A stretch of DNA of 64,000 nt, from positions 5,000,334-5,064,333 of the forward strand of contig NC_045147.1 of the NCBI RefSeq assembly GCF_008831285.2, read 5' to 3'. Position 1 is the stretch's first letter; each line of letters opens with the position of its first letter. The notes below the pieces were generated by a model. That model was not told the origin of the DNA. It saw only the letters and a list, made by a program, of their open reading frames with translations, and did not search any database. The position numbers and the translations under genes were made by a program. Positions 63,573 through 64,000 of the stretch are shown in pieces. Source of the DNA: Nymphaea colorata (Eukaryota > Streptophyta > Magnoliopsida > Nymphaeales > Nymphaeaceae).

Positions 63573-64000
63573 ACACCTCGCTTCTCCTGGCTTTCTCCTC
63601 CTGCAGCCGCATCATCCTCTCTCTCGCCCGCAGCCGCACCAACCTCGCCTTCTCCTCTCACAGCGTCTTCCTCTCGCCCGTTCGCCCGCTCACCCTCTCA
63701 CAGCGTCTTCCTCTCGCCCGTTCACCCACCTGAGGTTTCGCCTGGGAATCCGTTGGGAGGAAGAATGTTTGCTTCTGTTGGGCGGTTGAGGCTGACCTTG
63801 TTGCTGCCGCTGATGGTGGTGGTACTGGCGGTTGTGGCGTTGGATTGGTGCTAGTGGATGATGGGGGAGAGAGGATAGATGGGGAATGGGGATTGGAGAG
63901 GCCAAGTCTGGCAGGCGACGGTCATCTGGGTAGGGTTTTGCATCATCATCTTCTCCTCCTCTTTCCTTTTGCTTCCTCTTCTTAACCCCTCTGATCAAAC
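63573..64000. other. CT-rich segment with a 40-base tandem duplication at the window end
   Basis: CTCTCACAGCGTCTTCCTCT begins copies at 63655 and 63695. The pyrimidine-rich composition could be the 5' leader of a gene beyond the window. An ATG at 63764 opens a 29-residue hydrophobic frame that ends at once, so I do not call a gene. Confidence 0.4.

Overview
The window is nuclear DNA of a flowering plant. The one intact gene has five exons with GT-AG introns and belongs to a plant-specific cell-wall family. It sits in AT-rich DNA packed with plant-type transposons: a chromovirus Ty3 element, several Ty1-copia elements, an L1-type LINE, hAT-like MITEs and a CACTA end. There is no operon structure, phage or CRISPR array. 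The species cannot be named from the sequence alone.

Layout. 1-4040: a TRICHOME BIREFRINGENCE-LIKE (TBL) gene on the minus strand, 724 codons in five exons, and its flanks. 4041-11074: gene-free DNA with small direct and tandem repeats, a candidate MITE and a possible copia leader. 11075-11557: a MITE between two (TA)n tracts. 11948-17411: a structurally complete but mutated Ty3/chromovirus element on the minus strand, with near-identical LTRs, PBS, PPT and a 5-bp target duplication. 17412-31400: gene-free DNA with a MITE whose end is triplicated (19.1-19.6 kb), a second large (TA)n-flanked hairpin MITE (24.05-24.70 kb), short tandem duplications and a CACTA terminus (31.2-31.3 kb). 32.7-37.9 kb: a degenerate L1-type LINE on the plus strand. 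38.5-57.0 kb: a nest of broken Ty1-copia elements. Copia A is split by a 4.3-kb insertion of unknown class, then shares a single LTR with the start of copia B. Further right are a minus-strand copia D, an LTR-like block and a third plus-strand copia remnant. 57.0-64.0 kb: gene-free DNA with two clear hAT-like MITEs, one of the longest (TA)n tracts in the window and another candidate MITE.

Only the TBL gene looks functional. Everything else recognisable is mobile-element DNA, all of it carrying stops, frameshifts, deletions or changed catalytic residues. The main interest is the record of insertion and rearrangement: two related (TA)n-flanked MITEs, a MITE end tandemly triplicated together with its target site, and the unclassified 4.3-kb insertion whose borders are fixed by the reading frame of the copia gene it split.
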